Source of the DNA: CAVQBJ01 sp963819075
GTDB taxonomy: Bacteria; Actinomycetota; Thermoleophilia; Solirubrobacterales; Solirubrobacteraceae
NCBI GenBank assembly: GCA_963819075.1
Contig: CAWFUP010000002.1
Coordinates: forward strand, 248,001-312,000
Direction of reading: 5' to 3'
Length of the DNA: 64,000 nt
The translations under genes were made by a program, and so were the position numbers. The notes beneath the pieces are model-generated. The model was not told the DNA's origin. It searched no databases and was given only the letters and a program-made list of their open reading frames with translations. The stretch's first letter is position 1. The number at the start of each line of letters is the position of its first letter. Shown in pieces: positions 28,362-38,081 of the stretch.

Positions 28362-30011
28362 CTAGGACGAGAGCACACCCGGCACGGGCTCGGGCTCGGG
28401 CTCGGGTCGCCACGGCTCGGGCAGCGCGACGGCACCGCGGTGACGGCGCCAGCGCACGCGGAAGGCGTCCGGCGTGTCCTCGAGCACACCCCCGGCGGGG
28501 TCGTCGTCGCCGCTGCGGCGCACGAGATCGCGATCCGGGTGGTAGATCTCGTAGACGATGACCGCGCACAGCGCGGCCACGATCGCGTCGCGGGCCACGA
28601 CGGTCCACAGGAACGGGTCCTGGCTCCAGCCGCCCGACGTGCTCGGCAGGTAGAAGCGCATGCGCGGGAACCACAGCCAGGCGTCGACGAGCATCCACGG
28701 AAAGAGCAGCTTCCAGCGCGGCATGGCCAGCACGGCGAGCGGGATGAGCCACAGTGAGTACTGCGGGCTCCAGACCTTGTTCGTGATGAGGAAGGCGGAG
28801 ACGATCAGGAAGCCCAGCTGCGCGACGCGCGGCCGGCGCGGCGCCGACAGGGCGACGAGCACGATCGCGATCGTGCAGGCGATGAGCAGCGCGGCGATCA
28901 CCGCGTTGAGCTTCGTGGGCGCCTGATCGGGCGCGAGCGGGCCGTCGAAGCCGCCCCAGTGAGTGAACTGGGCAACGACGTTGTAGAGCGAGTCGGGGTC
29001 GGCGCCGCGGGTGTTGTTGAGGCGCAGAAACTCGGTCCAGCCGCGCGGGAAGAGGATCGCGATCGGAGCGTTGACTATCGTCCAGGCGGCGAGAGCGCCG
29101 CCCGCCGCCTTCAGCCAGGCGCGCAGCTTGCCGGCGCGCACGCTCAGGGCCAGGAGCGGGATGAGGAGCAGAATTGGGTACAGCTTGGCGGCGGTCCCGA
29201 GACCGATGAGCACACCGGCGAGCACGGTGCGCCGCCGCGACCACGCGAGCATCCCTGCCGTCGCGAAGGCGACCGCCATCATGTCGAAGTTCTCGAAGGC
29301 CTGGACGACGACGAGCGGCGAGGCGGCCGCGATCAGCGCATCCCAGGGGCGACGTCTGGACATCTGCCTGATGCACCAGATCGCGATCAGCCAGAACACC
29401 GACGCGAACACCGCGAGCACCTCGAAGAAGATGACGACGGTGTCGTTGAGCGGCAGCCCGCCGAACGTGCCCTGCAGCGCGACGTAGTCCTGCGCGATCT
29501 GGGCCCCGACCCACATCAGCAGCCCGGTCAGGACGGGGTACTCCATGTAGCGCTTCTGGGGGTGCGCGGTCCCGGCCCCGTCGATCCAGGACACCTGGTA
29601 GGGAAAGGCGCCGGGCTGGTTGAGCTGCTCGGCGCCGTAGAGCGGGATGACGTCGGAGTAGCAGGCGTCGCGGTACATGATGTAGTTGGGCCACGGGTTC
29701 TGCCATTGCCCGGTGCTGTTGACGTTCGTGTGCAGGCAAGGCGATTTCGCGGCGAAGGATCCGACGAGCGCGAGGACGGCCACGGCGGTGATGACCGTCC
29801 CCGGGGCCCACAGCCAGCGCCGCCGCAGGCCGGCGGGGAGGCGGTTCCACGCGCGGCGCAGGGCGGGCGAGCGCGGACCGGGCGCGAGCGCGGGGTCGCC
29901 GTCGCTCTCGGCCGGTGTGGTCGGCGGCGATGGGGCTTGCTCGGCGGGGACGTCGGGCGCCCGCTCGTCGTCGGCGTCGCGTTCGGGCATGCTCACCTCC
30001 CCGTCCGGCAT
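28362..30011 (-). CDS. DUF2029/GT87-like integral membrane protein
   Basis: A 549-residue polytopic protein. A disordered acidic N-terminus (about 70 residues) precedes around ten hydrophobic helices. Family marks include YPVLTGLLMW, FEVLAVFASVFWLIAIW, NFDMMAVAFATAGMLAWSRR, GLGTAAKLYPILLLIPLL and KVWSPQYSLWLIPL, the last two typical of GT87-type polyprenyl-phosphate-sugar mannosyltransferases (DUF2029). Several charged extracytoplasmic loops could hold the active site. In mycobacteria a similar gene lies near the origin (Rv0051). It is probably an extracytoplasmic glycosyltransferase, donor unknown. It follows gyrA in the same direction after 53 bp, so it may be read through from gyrA. Confidence 0.8.
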   Translation of the reverse strand: MPDGEVSMPERDADDERAPDVPAEQAPSPPTTPAESDGDPALAPGPRSPALRRAWNRLPAGLRRRWLWAPGTVITAVAVLALVGSFAAKSPCLHTNVNSTGQWQNPWPNYIMYRDACYSDVIPLYGAEQLNQPGAFPYQVSWIDGAGTAHPQKRYMEYPVLTGLLMWVGAQIAQDYVALQGTFGGLPLNDTVVIFFEVLAVFASVFWLIAIWCIRQMSRRRPWDALIAAASPLVVVQAFENFDMMAVAFATAGMLAWSRRRTVLAGVLIGLGTAAKLYPILLLIPLLALSVRAGKLRAWLKAAGGALAAWTIVNAPIAILFPRGWTEFLRLNNTRGADPDSLYNVVAQFTHWGGFDGPLAPDQAPTKLNAVIAALLIACTIAIVLVALSAPRRPRVAQLGFLIVSAFLITNKVWSPQYSLWLIPLAVLAMPRWKLLFPWMLVDAWLWFPRMRFYLPSTSGGWSQDPFLWTVVARDAIVAALCAVIVYEIYHPDRDLVRRSGDDDPAGGVLEDTPDAFRVRWRRHRGAVALPEPWRPEPEPEPVPGVLSS

Positions 30012-30064
30012 CGGACGGTGATGGTAGGGCTTTCAGCGCCCAATGGGGGCCGATACGCGGTCGG

Positions 30065-32626
30065 CTAGGGGCCGTCGGGGCCCGACTCGGGCTCCGGGCC
30101 AGGCGGGGCGGTCGTGTCCGCCGCGTCGGGCGCGGTGAGCCCGTCCTCCCCGGCCACGGGCGCGGCGGTGTCCTCGTCGTTCTCCACGATGAGCGCGATC
30201 GCGCTGACGACGTCCTCGTCCTTGAGGTTCATGACGCGCACGCCCTGCGAGGCGCGGCCGTAGCGGTTGATGCCGCGCACCGAAGTGCGCTGGACCATGC
30301 CGCCGCTCGAGATGAACACGAGCTCCTCGTGCTCGCGCACGACGAGCGCGCCGGCGAGACCGCCCTTTCGGTCGGTGAGCGTGATCGTCTTGACGCCCAT
30401 CGCGCCGCGCTTGGTCTTGCGGTACTCGCCGATGTTCGTGCGCTTGCCATAGCCGTTCTCGGTGACGACGAGCAGCTCCTGGTCGTCGCGGGCGACGTCC
30501 ATGGCGAGGACCGAGTTGCCCTTCTGGGAGACGTTCATGCCGCGCACGCCGGCGGTGTCGCGACCCATCGAGCGCGCGTCGGACTCGTGGAAGCGCACGG
30601 CGTTGCCGTCGTGGGAGACCATGAGGATGTCGTCGTCGCCGCTCGTGCGGCGCACGGCGACGAGCTCGTCGTCCTCGTTGATCTTGATGGCGATGATGCC
30701 GTCGGCCTTGATCGGCGTGTTGTAGGCCTGGAACTCGGTCTTCTTGACCATGCCCTTGCGGGTGGCGAACATGAGGTACCTGCCCTCGGTGAAGTCGCGC
30801 GTTGAGAGCACCGACTGCACGCGCTCGCCCTCGCGCAGCGGCAGGATGTTGACCAGCGCGCGGCCCTTGGCCGTGCGCTGCGCCTCCGGCAGGTCGTAGA
30901 CCTTGGAACGGTAGATCTTGCCGCGATTGGTGATGAACAGCAGGTAGTCGTGGGTCGAGCTGATGAACAGGTGCTCGATGAAGTCCCCGTCCTTCATCTC
31001 CATGCCGGTGATGCCGCGACCGCCGCGGTGCTGCTGGCGGTAGGTGGTCAACGGCAGCGACTTGATGTAGCCCGAGTGCGTGATCGTGATGACCATCTGC
31101 TGGTCGGCGATCAGGTCCTCGATGTCGATCTCGTCCTCGGAATGGGTGATCTCGGTCCGCCGCTCGTCGCCGAAGCGCTCGGAGATCTCGGTCAGCTCCT
31201 CCTTGATGACGGCGAGCACGCGCGACTCGTCGCCGAGGATGTCGCGCAGCTCGCGGATGCGCTCGGTCACGTCGGCGTGCTCGGTCTTGATCGAGTCGGC
31301 CTCGAGCGCGGTCAGCTGAGAGAGCCGCAGGTCGAGGATCGCCGTGGCCTGGATGTGGGTGAGCTCGAAGCGCTCGACGAGCTGCTCGCGCGCCGAGTCG
31401 CGGTCGCGGGATCCGCGGATGAGGTCGATGATCGCGTCGAGGTTGGCGAGCGCGATGAGCAGGCCCTCGAGGATGTGCGCGCGGGCCTCCTTCTCGGACA
31501 GCTCGTGCTTGGTGCGGCGGACGATCACCTCGCGCTGGTGCGCGACGTAGTTGTGGATGACCGACCGCAGGTTGAGCGTGCGCGGGACGTTGTCGACGAG
31601 GGCGACCATGTTCACGCCGAACGTCGTCTGCATCGGCGTGTGCTTGTAGAGCTTGTTGAGCACGACCTTGGGGATCGCGTCGCGCTTGAGCTCGATGACG
31701 AGGCGCATGCCGCGCTTGTCGGACTCGTCGCGCAGATCGGAGATCTCGGTGATCTTCTTGTCGTCGACGAGGTCCTTGATCTTCACCATCAGGCCGGTGT
31801 CGCCGCCCTTCTTGACCATGAACGGCAGCTCGGTGACGACGATGGCCTCCTTGCCGTGGGTCAGCGGCTCGATGTGCGCGCGCGCCTGCACGCGCACGCG
31901 GCCGCGGCCGGTCTCATAGGCATCGCGTATGCCGCCGCGGCCGAGGATGATTCCGCCGGTCGGGAAGTCCGGGCCCTTGATGTGGCGCATGAGCCCCTCG
32001 ACGCCGAGGTCGGGATCGTCGATGTAGGCGATCGTCGCGGAGATCACCTCGCGCAGGTTGTGCGGCGGGATGTTCGTGGCCATCCCGACGGCGATGCCGG
32101 AGGCGCCGTTGACGAGCAGGTTGGGAAAGCGCGAAGGCAGCACGAGCGGCTCGCGCTTGGAGCCGTCGTAGTTGGGCGCGAAGTCGACGGTGTCGGCGTC
32201 GAGGTCGCGCAGCATCTCGGTGGCGATCCGCGCGAGCCTGGCCTCCGTGTAGCGCATGGCGGCGGCCGGATCGTCGTCGACGGAACCGAAGTTGCCCTGA
32301 CCGTCGACGAGCATGTAGCGCATCGAGAAGTCCTGCGCCATGCGCACGAGCGTGTCGTAGATCGCGCTGTCGCCGTGCGGGTGATAGTTGCCCATCACCT
32401 CGCCGACGATCTTGGCGCACTTCGAGTAGGAGCGGGTCGGCCCGAGGCCGAGCTCGTTCATGGCGAAGAGCACGCGTCGGTGCACCGGCTTCAGCCCGTC
32501 GCGCACGTCGGGCAGGGCGCGACCGACGATGACCGACATCGCGTAGTCCAGGTAAGCGGTGCGCATCTCCTCCTCGAGCGCGCGCGGCTCGATGTTGCCG
32601 CCGCCGATCACGTCAGTGCCGGCCAT
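30065..32626 (-). CDS. gyrA: DNA gyrase subunit A
   Basis: An 853-residue type II topoisomerase A subunit. The winged-helix/tower part has YAMSVIVGRALPDVRDGLKPVHRR, YHPHGDSAIYDTLVRMAQ (quinolone-pocket Ser and Asp in the sensitive form) and AAAMRYTEARL, with the catalytic Tyr in that block (about residue 122). The C-terminal beta-pinwheel (about 500-815) carries QQHRGGRGITGMEMKDGDF, a GyrA-box, which distinguishes it from ParC. An acidic tail ends the protein. It follows gyrB by 38 bp. The complete reading frame here contrasts with the gyrB break. Confidence 0.97.
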   Translation of the reverse strand: MAGTDVIGGGNIEPRALEEEMRTAYLDYAMSVIVGRALPDVRDGLKPVHRRVLFAMNELGLGPTRSYSKCAKIVGEVMGNYHPHGDSAIYDTLVRMAQDFSMRYMLVDGQGNFGSVDDDPAAAMRYTEARLARIATEMLRDLDADTVDFAPNYDGSKREPLVLPSRFPNLLVNGASGIAVGMATNIPPHNLREVISATIAYIDDPDLGVEGLMRHIKGPDFPTGGIILGRGGIRDAYETGRGRVRVQARAHIEPLTHGKEAIVVTELPFMVKKGGDTGLMVKIKDLVDDKKITEISDLRDESDKRGMRLVIELKRDAIPKVVLNKLYKHTPMQTTFGVNMVALVDNVPRTLNLRSVIHNYVAHQREVIVRRTKHELSEKEARAHILEGLLIALANLDAIIDLIRGSRDRDSAREQLVERFELTHIQATAILDLRLSQLTALEADSIKTEHADVTERIRELRDILGDESRVLAVIKEELTEISERFGDERRTEITHSEDEIDIEDLIADQQMVITITHSGYIKSLPLTTYRQQHRGGRGITGMEMKDGDFIEHLFISSTHDYLLFITNRGKIYRSKVYDLPEAQRTAKGRALVNILPLREGERVQSVLSTRDFTEGRYLMFATRKGMVKKTEFQAYNTPIKADGIIAIKINEDDELVAVRRTSGDDDILMVSHDGNAVRFHESDARSMGRDTAGVRGMNVSQKGNSVLAMDVARDDQELLVVTENGYGKRTNIGEYRKTKRGAMGVKTITLTDRKGGLAGALVVREHEELVFISSGGMVQRTSVRGINRYGRASQGVRVMNLKDEDVVSAIALIVENDEDTAAPVAGEDGLTAPDAADTTAPPGPEPESGPDGP

Positions 32627-32664
32627 GCGATGTCACCCCCTCGGGGTTCGGGGATGCCATCGCG

Positions 32665-35134
32665 TCACACATCAAGGTTGGCCACCATGCGGGCGTTTTC
32701 TTCGATGAACTCGCGCCGCGGCTCGACCTGATCGCCCATCAGCATCGAGAAGATGCGGTCGGCTAACGCTGCGTCCTCGAGCGTGACCTGGGCGAGCGTG
32801 CGCGTCGCCGGGTTCATCGTCGTGTCGCCGAGCTGGTCGGCGTTCATCTCGCCGAGCCCCTTGAAGCGCTGCAGCTTGACGCCCTTCTGGGCGACGGCGA
32901 GCACCGCGGTGCGCAGCGCCTCGAAGGAGGGCGCGTCCTCGCTGGCATCGCCGAGGCGCACCGAGAACGCGGGCGTGCCGGCGAGCTCGATGAGCTGCGC
33001 GTGCACGCGTGCGAGCTGGCGGTACTCGGTCGAGTCGAACAGCGTGCGGGGCAGGCGATGCGTGCGCGCGAAGCCGGTCTTGACCTCGGTCGCCTTCACG
33101 CGAATCTCGAGGGGGTCGACCTCGAGCAGCTCCGTGGCGTGGGTCTCGCCGACGACGCCCTCGCGAGCGAGCAGCTCGATCGCAGCGTCCGCGCTCATCA
33201 CCTGCTCGCCGAGTAGCGAGGACTCCTCGAGGAACTGGACGACGTCGTGGCCCTGGTCGGCGCGCAGCGAGGAGGCCCAGCCCTCGTACTGCTTGAGCAG
33301 GCGCGTGAAGCGCTGCCAGCGCGCCTCGGTCAGCTTGAAGGGCGTCGCGTGGCGGTCGAAGACGTCGAGCTTCTCCCACTTGTCCGACAGCAGGATGTCC
33401 TCGAGCTCTGAGTCCTTCTCGATGTAGCGCTCGCGGCTGCCCTGCTTGATCTTGTACAGCGGCGGCTTGGCGATGTACACGTAGCCGGCCTCGATGAGCT
33501 CCTGCATCTCGCGGAACAGCAGCGTCAGCACGAGCGTGCGGATGTGCGCGCCGTCGACGTCGGCGTCGGTCATGATCACGACCTTGTGGTAACGCGCGTT
33601 CTCGATGTTGAACTCCTCGCGCACGCCGGTGCCGATCGCGGTGATGAGGGCCTGGATCTCGGTGTTCTGGAGCACCTTGTCGATGCGGCTCTTCTCGACG
33701 TTGAGGATCTTGCCGCGCAGCGGCAGGACGGCCTGCGTGTGGCGGTCGCGGCCCTGCTTGGCCGAGCCGCCGGCGGAGTCGCCCTCGACGACGAACAGCT
33801 CGGCCAGCGCCGGGTCCTTGACCGAGCAGTCGGCGAGCTTGCCGGGCAGCGTCGAGTTCTCAAGCGCCGACTTGCGCCGGGTGAGGTCGCGGGCCTTACG
33901 CGCGGCCTCGCGGGCGCGGGCAGCGTCGATCGACTTGTTGATGACCGCGCGCGCCTCGCTCGGGTTCTCCTCGAAGAACTCGGCCAGGCCGGTGTTCACG
34001 ATCGACTCGACGAAGCCGGCCATCCCGGGGTTACCGAGCTTGGTCTTGGTCTGGCCCTCGAACTGGGGGTCGCGCAGCTTGACCGAGACGACGGCGGTCA
34101 GCCCCTCGCGCGCGTCATCGCCGCTCAGGCTCGCATCCTTCTCCTTGAGCAGGCCGTGGTCACGCGCGTACTTGTTGAGCGTGCGCGTGAGCGCGGAGCG
34201 GAAGCCGCTCAGGTGGCTGCCGCCCTCGCGGGTGTTGATGTTGTTGGCAAAGGAATGCACGGACTCCTGGTAGGAGCTGTTCCACTGCATCGCCACCTCG
34301 ACGGCGCCCTCGTCGCCACTCTCGCCATCGAAGTAGATGACCTTCTTGTTGACGACGTCCTTGTTCTCGTTCAGGAAGGCGACAAAGTCCTGGATGCCGC
34401 CGTCGTACTGGAAGGAGGCGGAGTGTCCCTCGCCGCGCTCGTCGACGATCGAGATCTTCAGGCCACGCGTGAGGAAGGCCGTCTCGCGCAGGCGCTCCTC
34501 GAGCGTGCGGAAGTCGAACTCGAGCGTCTCGAAGATCTCGGCGTCGGGCAGGAAGGTGACGGTGAGGCCTGTCGCCTCCCCAGCGGCGAGCGGCGCGCCC
34601 TTCTGCAGCTCCTGCTGCTTGGCTCCGCGCGAGTACTCCTGGCTGAAGTGGTGCCCGTCGCGGCGGACCTCGACGCGCAGCTGCTCGGAGAGCGCGTTTA
34701 CGACGGACACGCCGACGCCGTGCAGACCCCCGGAGACCTTGTAGCCGCCGCCCTCGCCGAACTTGCCGCCCGAGTGCAGCACGGTGAGCACGACCTCGAG
34801 CGCCGGCTTGCCCTCCTTCTCCATGATGGCCACCGGGATGCCGCGGCCGTTGTCGACGACGGTGACCGAGTTGTCGGGGTGGATCGTGACGGCTGATCTC
34901 GGTGCAGTAGCCGGCGAGCGCCTCGTCGACGGAGTTGTCGACGACCTCGTAGACGAGGTGGTGCAGGCCGAGCACACCGGTCGAGCCGATGTACATGCCC
35001 GGACGCTTGCGGACCGCCTCGAGTCCCTCGAGGACGGTGATGTCCTGGGCGTCATAGCTGCCGCCGCGCGTGTTGGGGTCATTCGCGCCGTTGCGCTCCG
35101 GCTCGCCGGCCGAGTGGTTTCCTTCGTTCGCCAA
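32665..35134 (-). CDS. gyrB: DNA gyrase subunit B, interrupted by a +1 frameshift
   Basis: The GyrB reading frame begins at a TTG (35134) behind GGAGG. The N-terminal part (ITVLEGLEAVRKRPGMYIG, VYEVVDNSVDEALAGYCTEI) runs in one frame until about 34893; from about 34890 the protein continues in the next frame with VTIHPDNSVTVVDNGRGIPV. One surplus C (plus-strand GG at 34891-34892) explains it. With one base removed the product is 822 residues. Seen further: HSGGKFGEGGGYKVSGGLHGVGVS (GHKL ATPase), VVEGDSAGGSAKQGRDR and TDADVDGAHI (TOPRIM), and about 165 extra residues between TOPRIM and the tail (about 610-770), an E. coli-type insertion. It supplies ATPase and cleavage-reunion with GyrA. A sequence error is the likeliest cause. 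Confidence 0.9.
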
Positions 35135-35333
35135 GAAGCCTCCGATGACGTGACAACGCCCCGGAAATCCGGGTGCCGGGCACCGCGGACCGGGGCAGTT
35201 CGGGTAGACAGAATAATAGCACACCGGGGGGCGGAACCCGGACCCGAAGCGAGGCTAAAAGGCCTGCAAAACCGCGAAAAAGGGTGGGCTGTGGGGGGCC
35301 TGGCGAAGGGCGCTGTTCCTGGATTGGCACGCG

Positions 35334-35355
35334 TTATCCACATTGCTGTGCACAA
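35334..35355. promoter_or_regulatory. Two DnaA-box-like sites upstream of gyrB
   Basis: TTATCCACA (35334-35342) is a perfect DnaA box, and TGTGCACAA (35347-35355) is a one-mismatch box in the opposite orientation. They lie between the dciA stop and the gyrB start, where gyrB promoter elements (a TATTAT hexamer on the minus strand near 35215) also lie. DnaA may act on gyrB expression or this may be a subsidiary origin element. Confidence 0.55.
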
Positions 35356-35371
35356 GGCGTGGCGAGCGCCA

Positions 35372-35677
35372 TCAGCCGGCCCGGCAGCGCACCTCGCCGA
35401 CGAGCGGATCGCCGAGTGCGTCGTTGAGCCGCTCGGCCAGCTGTGGGCCCATCATCTGCAGCTCCGCCGCCCACGTCGAGGCGGCACAGGACACCGTCAC
35501 GACACCGCTGCGCTCGGCCACCGGCCGGGCGCAGGCGGCGATCGACGGTCCAACCGCCTCGGCCCAGCAGGCCTGGATGCGGGCGAGCGGCGTCGCGGGG
35601 GCGAGCGCCTGCCGCAGAAGCTCGACGGCGACCGACAGCGGGCGTGGCGCGCGACGGTGGGTGCTCGGCGGGGTCAC
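35372..35677 (-). CDS. dciA: DciA-like protein (DUF721)
   Basis: A 101-residue small basic protein of the DUF721 family. PLSVAVELLRQALAPATPLARIQACWAEAVGPSIA followed by ARPVAERSGVVTVSCAASTWAAELQMMGPQLAERLN shows the family pattern, W..VG..IA and W..EL, in a KH-like fold. DciA loads the replicative helicase in bacteria lacking DnaC. It stands in the usual place between recF and gyrB. Its ATG overlaps the recF stop (ATGA, 35674-35677), so it is translationally coupled. Confidence 0.88.
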   Translation of the reverse strand: MTPPSTHRRAPRPLSVAVELLRQALAPATPLARIQACWAEAVGPSIAACARPVAERSGVVTVSCAASTWAAELQMMGPQLAERLNDALGDPLVGEVRCRAG

Positions 35678-36786
35678 GCGGCGAGCGCCTCCTGGAGCAC
35701 CGTCCCCTCCCCGACACGCAGGCGGGTCACCGTCGTCGCGTCGCTACCGGGCACGTGCGCGAGCTCGGTCGTCGTGATGAGGCTCTGGCCGTGGCCGGCG
35801 AGCTGCGCCACGAGACGCTCACGGCGCTCGAGATCGAGCTCGCTCATCACGTCGTCGAGGAGCATCACCGGCGCGCGGCCACGCTCGCGCGCGAGGGTCT
35901 CGCGCTCGGTGAGCAGGAGCGCGAGGAGCGCGAGACGCTGCTCGCCCTGTGATCCGTAGGCGCGCAGATCGCGGCCATCGCGCAGCAGCGCGAGATCGTC
36001 GCGGTGCGGACCGTGCGCACTGAAGCCGCGGTCGATCTCCCCAGCCCGGCGCTCGCGCAGCTCGGCGACGAACGCCTCCGGGTTGAGCGCCGGCGAGCGG
36101 GGGCGGTAGCGCAGCTCGGCGTCCCCACTGAGGCCGAGCGAGCACGCCTGCGCCGGGTAGGCCGGCGCGAGCAACTCGCTCGCCTCGGCGCGACTGGCCG
36201 ACAAGGCCACGGCGTGGCGGGCAAGCTCCTCGTCCCAGGCATCGAGGCTGTCCGGGGCGGCACGGCCGGCACGGATCCTCGCCAGCAGCGCGTTGCGCTG
36301 AGCCAGCGCCTGCGCATAGGCACGACGTATCGCGCCGCGGAGCGGCCACAGGCCGCTGACGACCTGATCGAGGTGGGCACGGCGCAGCGCCGGCGGACCC
36401 TTCACGAGCTCGAGGCGGTCGGGTAGGAAGACGCTCACGAGCGGCCGCTCCACCACGTCCACGAGGCGCGCCACCTCCGCGCCGTCGTGCTGTAGGCGCT
36501 TGGGCTCCCCGGGTGCGAAGCCGACGGCCAGCTCGTGCATGTCGGCGGGCGCGTCGGGGTCGTGGGCGCGAACGCTCACGCGCGCGACACCTTCGCCGAA
36601 GCGGACGACCTCACGCTCGTTGCTCGTCCGGCACGAACGGCCGGTGCAACCGAAGTAGACAGCCTCCAGCAGGTTTGTCTTGCCGGCGCCATTGGGGCCG
36701 TGGATCACGTTCAGCCCGCGGCCGAAGCGCACCTCGACGCGCTGGTAGGAGCGAAAGTCACGCAGAGACAGGGAGGTCACGAGCAT
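35674..36786 (-). CDS. recF: DNA replication/repair protein RecF
   Basis: A 370-residue SMC-like ABC ATPase that loads RecA at gaps with RecO/RecR. SLRDFRSYQRVEVRFGRGLNVIHGPNGAGKTNLLEAVYF holds the Walker A (GPNGAGKTN, about residues 29-37). The signature region is in YGSQGEQRLALLALLL, and Walker B in RAPVMLLDDVMSELDLERR with the D-loop. It precedes dciA and follows dnaN by 58 bp in the conserved dnaA-dnaN-recF order. Confidence 0.96.
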   Translation of the reverse strand: MLVTSLSLRDFRSYQRVEVRFGRGLNVIHGPNGAGKTNLLEAVYFGCTGRSCRTSNEREVVRFGEGVARVSVRAHDPDAPADMHELAVGFAPGEPKRLQHDGAEVARLVDVVERPLVSVFLPDRLELVKGPPALRRAHLDQVVSGLWPLRGAIRRAYAQALAQRNALLARIRAGRAAPDSLDAWDEELARHAVALSASRAEASELLAPAYPAQACSLGLSGDAELRYRPRSPALNPEAFVAELRERRAGEIDRGFSAHGPHRDDLALLRDGRDLRAYGSQGEQRLALLALLLTERETLARERGRAPVMLLDDVMSELDLERRERLVAQLAGHGQSLITTTELAHVPGSDATTVTRLRVGEGTVLQEALAA

Positions 36787-36844
36787 TCGGGTACCTCGTG
36801 AGACGAGGGCACGGTCGGTTCCGGCGCACCGCGGCGACCCCGCG

Positions 36845-37951
36845 CTAGACGTTGAGCCTGATCGGCATGATCAGGTAGACGAAGCCACCGTCGTCGGCGG
36901 ACTCGATGAGCCCAGGGCGCAGCGGGCTGATGAGCTTGACAAGGACATCACCGGTGTCGACGCTCTCGACACCGTCACGCAGGAACTCGGGGTTGAACCC
37001 GATCTCGAAGGGTTCGCCCTTGAACGGAACCGGGAGCACCTCGGAGGCCTCGCCCACGTCCGGCGTCTGCGCCGAGACGGTCAACTGACCCTCGTCGAAG
37101 GCCAGCCGCAGCGGCGCGTTCTTCTGCGCCAGCAGGCTCACGCGGCGCACCACGTCGGCGAGCTCGGCGCTGGCGATGCGCAGCTCGTGCTCGACGGCGT
37201 CGGGCAGCAGCTGGCGATAGTTCGGGAACTGACCATCGATGAGACGCGACGACAGCACGACGCCGCCAACCTCGAACACGGCCTGGTTCTGGCCGACGCT
37301 GACCGAGAGCTCCTCGGCGTCGGTGTGCTGGGTGATGCGGGCGAGCTCCTGCAGCGCGCGCGCCGGGACGTTGGCCTCGAAGCTTCCGGCCAGCGGCGTT
37401 TCGAGCGTCGTCTCCATGACGCTCAGCCGGTAGGAGTCTGTCGCCACCATCCGCAGCTGCTGCCCGGAGGCGGACACGAGGATCCCGGTCAGGACCGGGC
37501 GCGTCTCGTCGCGCGACGCCGAGCGAGCGACCTTCGCCACCGTCTCGGCGAACGCCTGCGCGGGCACGCTGACGCGCGACTGCTCGTCGGGCACCGGCAA
37601 CGGTGGGAAGTCGTCGAGGCGCAACGTACGCAGGTGGAATGTCGCCGAGCCCGACACGATCTCGAGGTCCTGCTCGGCGCTGCGCAGCTCCAGCGTGACG
37701 GTGTCGGCCGGCAGCGCTCGCACCACGTCAAGGAACAGGCGCGCGGGCACGACGACCTCGCCAGGGCGCTCCACCTGCGCCTCCAACGGCACACGAAGCC
37801 CGACCTCGGTATCGGTCGCCAGCAGCTCGGCGGCCGCGCCGGCGGCGAGCTTGACGCCGGACAGCGCCTGCACCGCGCTGCGCGTGGAGGCAACACGGGT
37901 GACGGTCTGAAGCTGCGCGAGCAGCTCGGGAGTACGGAGGGCAAGTTTCAC
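36845..37951 (-). CDS. dnaN: DNA polymerase III beta sliding clamp
   Basis: A 368-residue three-domain clamp. Start GTG at 37951 yields MKLALRTPELLAQLQTVTRV; later blocks include VKLAAGAAAELLATDTEVGLR, VPARLFLDVVRALP, TGILVSASGQQLRMVATDSYRLSV, SSRLIDGQFPNYRQLLP and the terminal YLIMPIRLNV, which contains the conserved VMPMRL-type hydrophobic pocket end. It tethers polymerase to DNA. It lies directly after the DnaA-box region that I take as oriC. Confidence 0.97.
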   Translation of the reverse strand: MKLALRTPELLAQLQTVTRVASTRSAVQALSGVKLAAGAAAELLATDTEVGLRVPLEAQVERPGEVVVPARLFLDVVRALPADTVTLELRSAEQDLEIVSGSATFHLRTLRLDDFPPLPVPDEQSRVSVPAQAFAETVAKVARSASRDETRPVLTGILVSASGQQLRMVATDSYRLSVMETTLETPLAGSFEANVPARALQELARITQHTDAEELSVSVGQNQAVFEVGGVVLSSRLIDGQFPNYRQLLPDAVEHELRIASAELADVVRRVSLLAQKNAPLRLAFDEGQLTVSAQTPDVGEASEVLPVPFKGEPFEIGFNPEFLRDGVESVDTGDVLVKLISPLRPGLIESADDGGFVYLIMPIRLNV

Positions 37952-38081
37952 AACAGAGATCTATTCAAGAGGAAGATGGTGGTGGTAGTGGCTGTGGAGA
38001 TGTGGATAACGGAGGGAAACGACGACGGTGGTTGACGGCGACGCCGGTGGACGGCTGTGGACAAGGGTCAGCGACAGTCTG
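37952..38081. other. oriC: Probable oriC core between dnaA and dnaN
   Basis: The 130-bp intergenic region holds three DnaA-box-like sites on the minus-strand sense: TGTGGATAA at 38001-38009 (complement of a perfect TTATCCACA), TGTGGACAA at 38056-38064 (TTGTCCACA), and a weak TGTGGAGAT at 37993-38001. A short A/G-rich, less GC-rich stretch lies next to the dnaN start (37950-37985). The box number is low compared with the longer Streptomyces/Mycobacterium origins, so sites at 35.3 kb or upstream of dnaA may take part. Confidence 0.7.
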
